NCBI GenBank assembly: GCA_905182995.1
Contig: CAJJDP010000018.1
Location: 248,001 to 312,000 of the forward strand
Direction: 5' to 3'
Source of the DNA: Paramecium octaurelia
Taxonomy: Eukaryota > Ciliophora > Oligohymenophorea > Peniculida > Parameciidae
Length of the DNA stretch: 64,000 bases
Of this stretch, positions 63,774 to 64,000 are shown in pieces. The notes under the pieces were generated by a model. That model was not told the DNA's origin. It saw only the letters and a list, made by a program, of their open reading frames with translations, and made no database searches. Each line of letters opens with the position of its first letter. Position 1 is the first letter of the stretch. The position numbers and the translations under genes are program-made.

Positions 63774-64000
63774 ATGATATCTTAATAAAAAAGAAAATGG
63801 AAGCTGGAAAATTTAGGACTTTACGTTGAAAATCATAGTAAAATTAAACCTTTAATAACATCAATTATTTTAAAATATTAAGTTAACATAGTCAGAATAG
63901 AATTTTTGGAAAGATTCTAGAAAATTTTAGAAGTAAATTGAAAAACTAAAACTCTAGAATGTAGCAATATTAGAAAGTATTATTGAATAAGAAATTTAGT
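63774..64000 (+). CDS. Unrecognised protein, 3' partial at window edge
   Basis: ATG 63774 opens MISQQKRKWKLENLGLYVEN, then HSKIKPLITSIILKYQVNIV and ERFQKILE. A 25-nt intron starting with GTAAAT near 63930 joins it to NVAILESIIEQEIQ, which is open to the end of the window. The sequence looks helical, but too little is present to name a family. Continuation lies outside the window. Confidence 0.5.

Noticed and set aside
1-64000. tRNA/rRNA genes, CRISPR arrays, insertion sequences, telomeric repeats
   Set aside because: Scanned by eye for B-box-like GGTTCGAAT, repeated spacer arrays, terminal inverted repeats and CCCCAA/CCCAAA telomere runs; none was found. A tRNAscan and repeat search would be decisive.

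Overview
The window reads as ciliate macronuclear DNA, almost certainly Paramecium. In every conserved protein family here TAA and TAG sit in frame and read as Gln, and TGA is the only stop. The sequence is very AT-rich, genes are packed on both strands with gaps of 18-170 bp, and almost every gene carries tiny GT...AG introns of about 20-33 nt. Gene models below were built by hand with that code, and introns were placed where they restore frame and conserved family sequence. Species and strain cannot be determined from the window alone.

Layout. 1-3.4 kb: end of a LamG-like/Glu-Pro-rich protein and a type I membrane protein (+). 3.5-8.8 kb: Rab GDP-dissociation inhibitor, a small HTH protein and a Ser/Thr kinase (all -), separated by poorly coding gaps. 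9.3-11.3 kb: EF-hand protein (+) facing an MFSD1-like transporter (-). 11.3-29.7 kb: two giant (~9 kb) head-to-head genes for secreted, LamG/Cys-rich/membrane-anchored surface proteins. 29.7-33.9 kb: a broken ORF, a predicted permuted NlpC/P60-type hydrolase, an EF-hand protein (+) and a REEP/HVA22-like ER-shaping protein (-). 33.9-38.5 kb: a charged hypothetical protein, an LRR-ankyrin protein and a DHHC palmitoyltransferase (+). 39.1-47.6 kb: an IP3-receptor-type Ca2+ release channel (+). 48.5-51 kb: pseudokinase-kinase (+). 51-55.2 kb: P4-ATPase lipid flippase (-) and, 30 bp away, a small secreted acidic protein (+). 55.9-59.1 kb: two tandem duplicated PH-like/CaMK-like kinases (+). 59.6-63.7 kb: a second pseudokinase-kinase, an ER/secretory cyclophilin and an RBR-type E3 ligase with membrane segments (all -). 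63.8 kb to the end: start of an unrecognised gene.

This is not an operon and no mobile element, CRISPR array, tRNA or rRNA was recognised. Many genes act in membrane traffic and Ca2+ signalling (GDI, REEP, DHHC transferase, flippase, IP3R-type channel, EF-hand and CaMK-like proteins). That fits ciliate secretory and cortical biology, but physical proximity need not mean joint function. The observations most worth checking are the non-canonical pore filter of the IP3R-like channel, the paired pseudokinase-kinase genes with DFD in place of DFG, the head-to-head giant surface genes, introns with AAG acceptors or with silent 3n length, and divergent genes whose start codons are only 24-30 bp apart.
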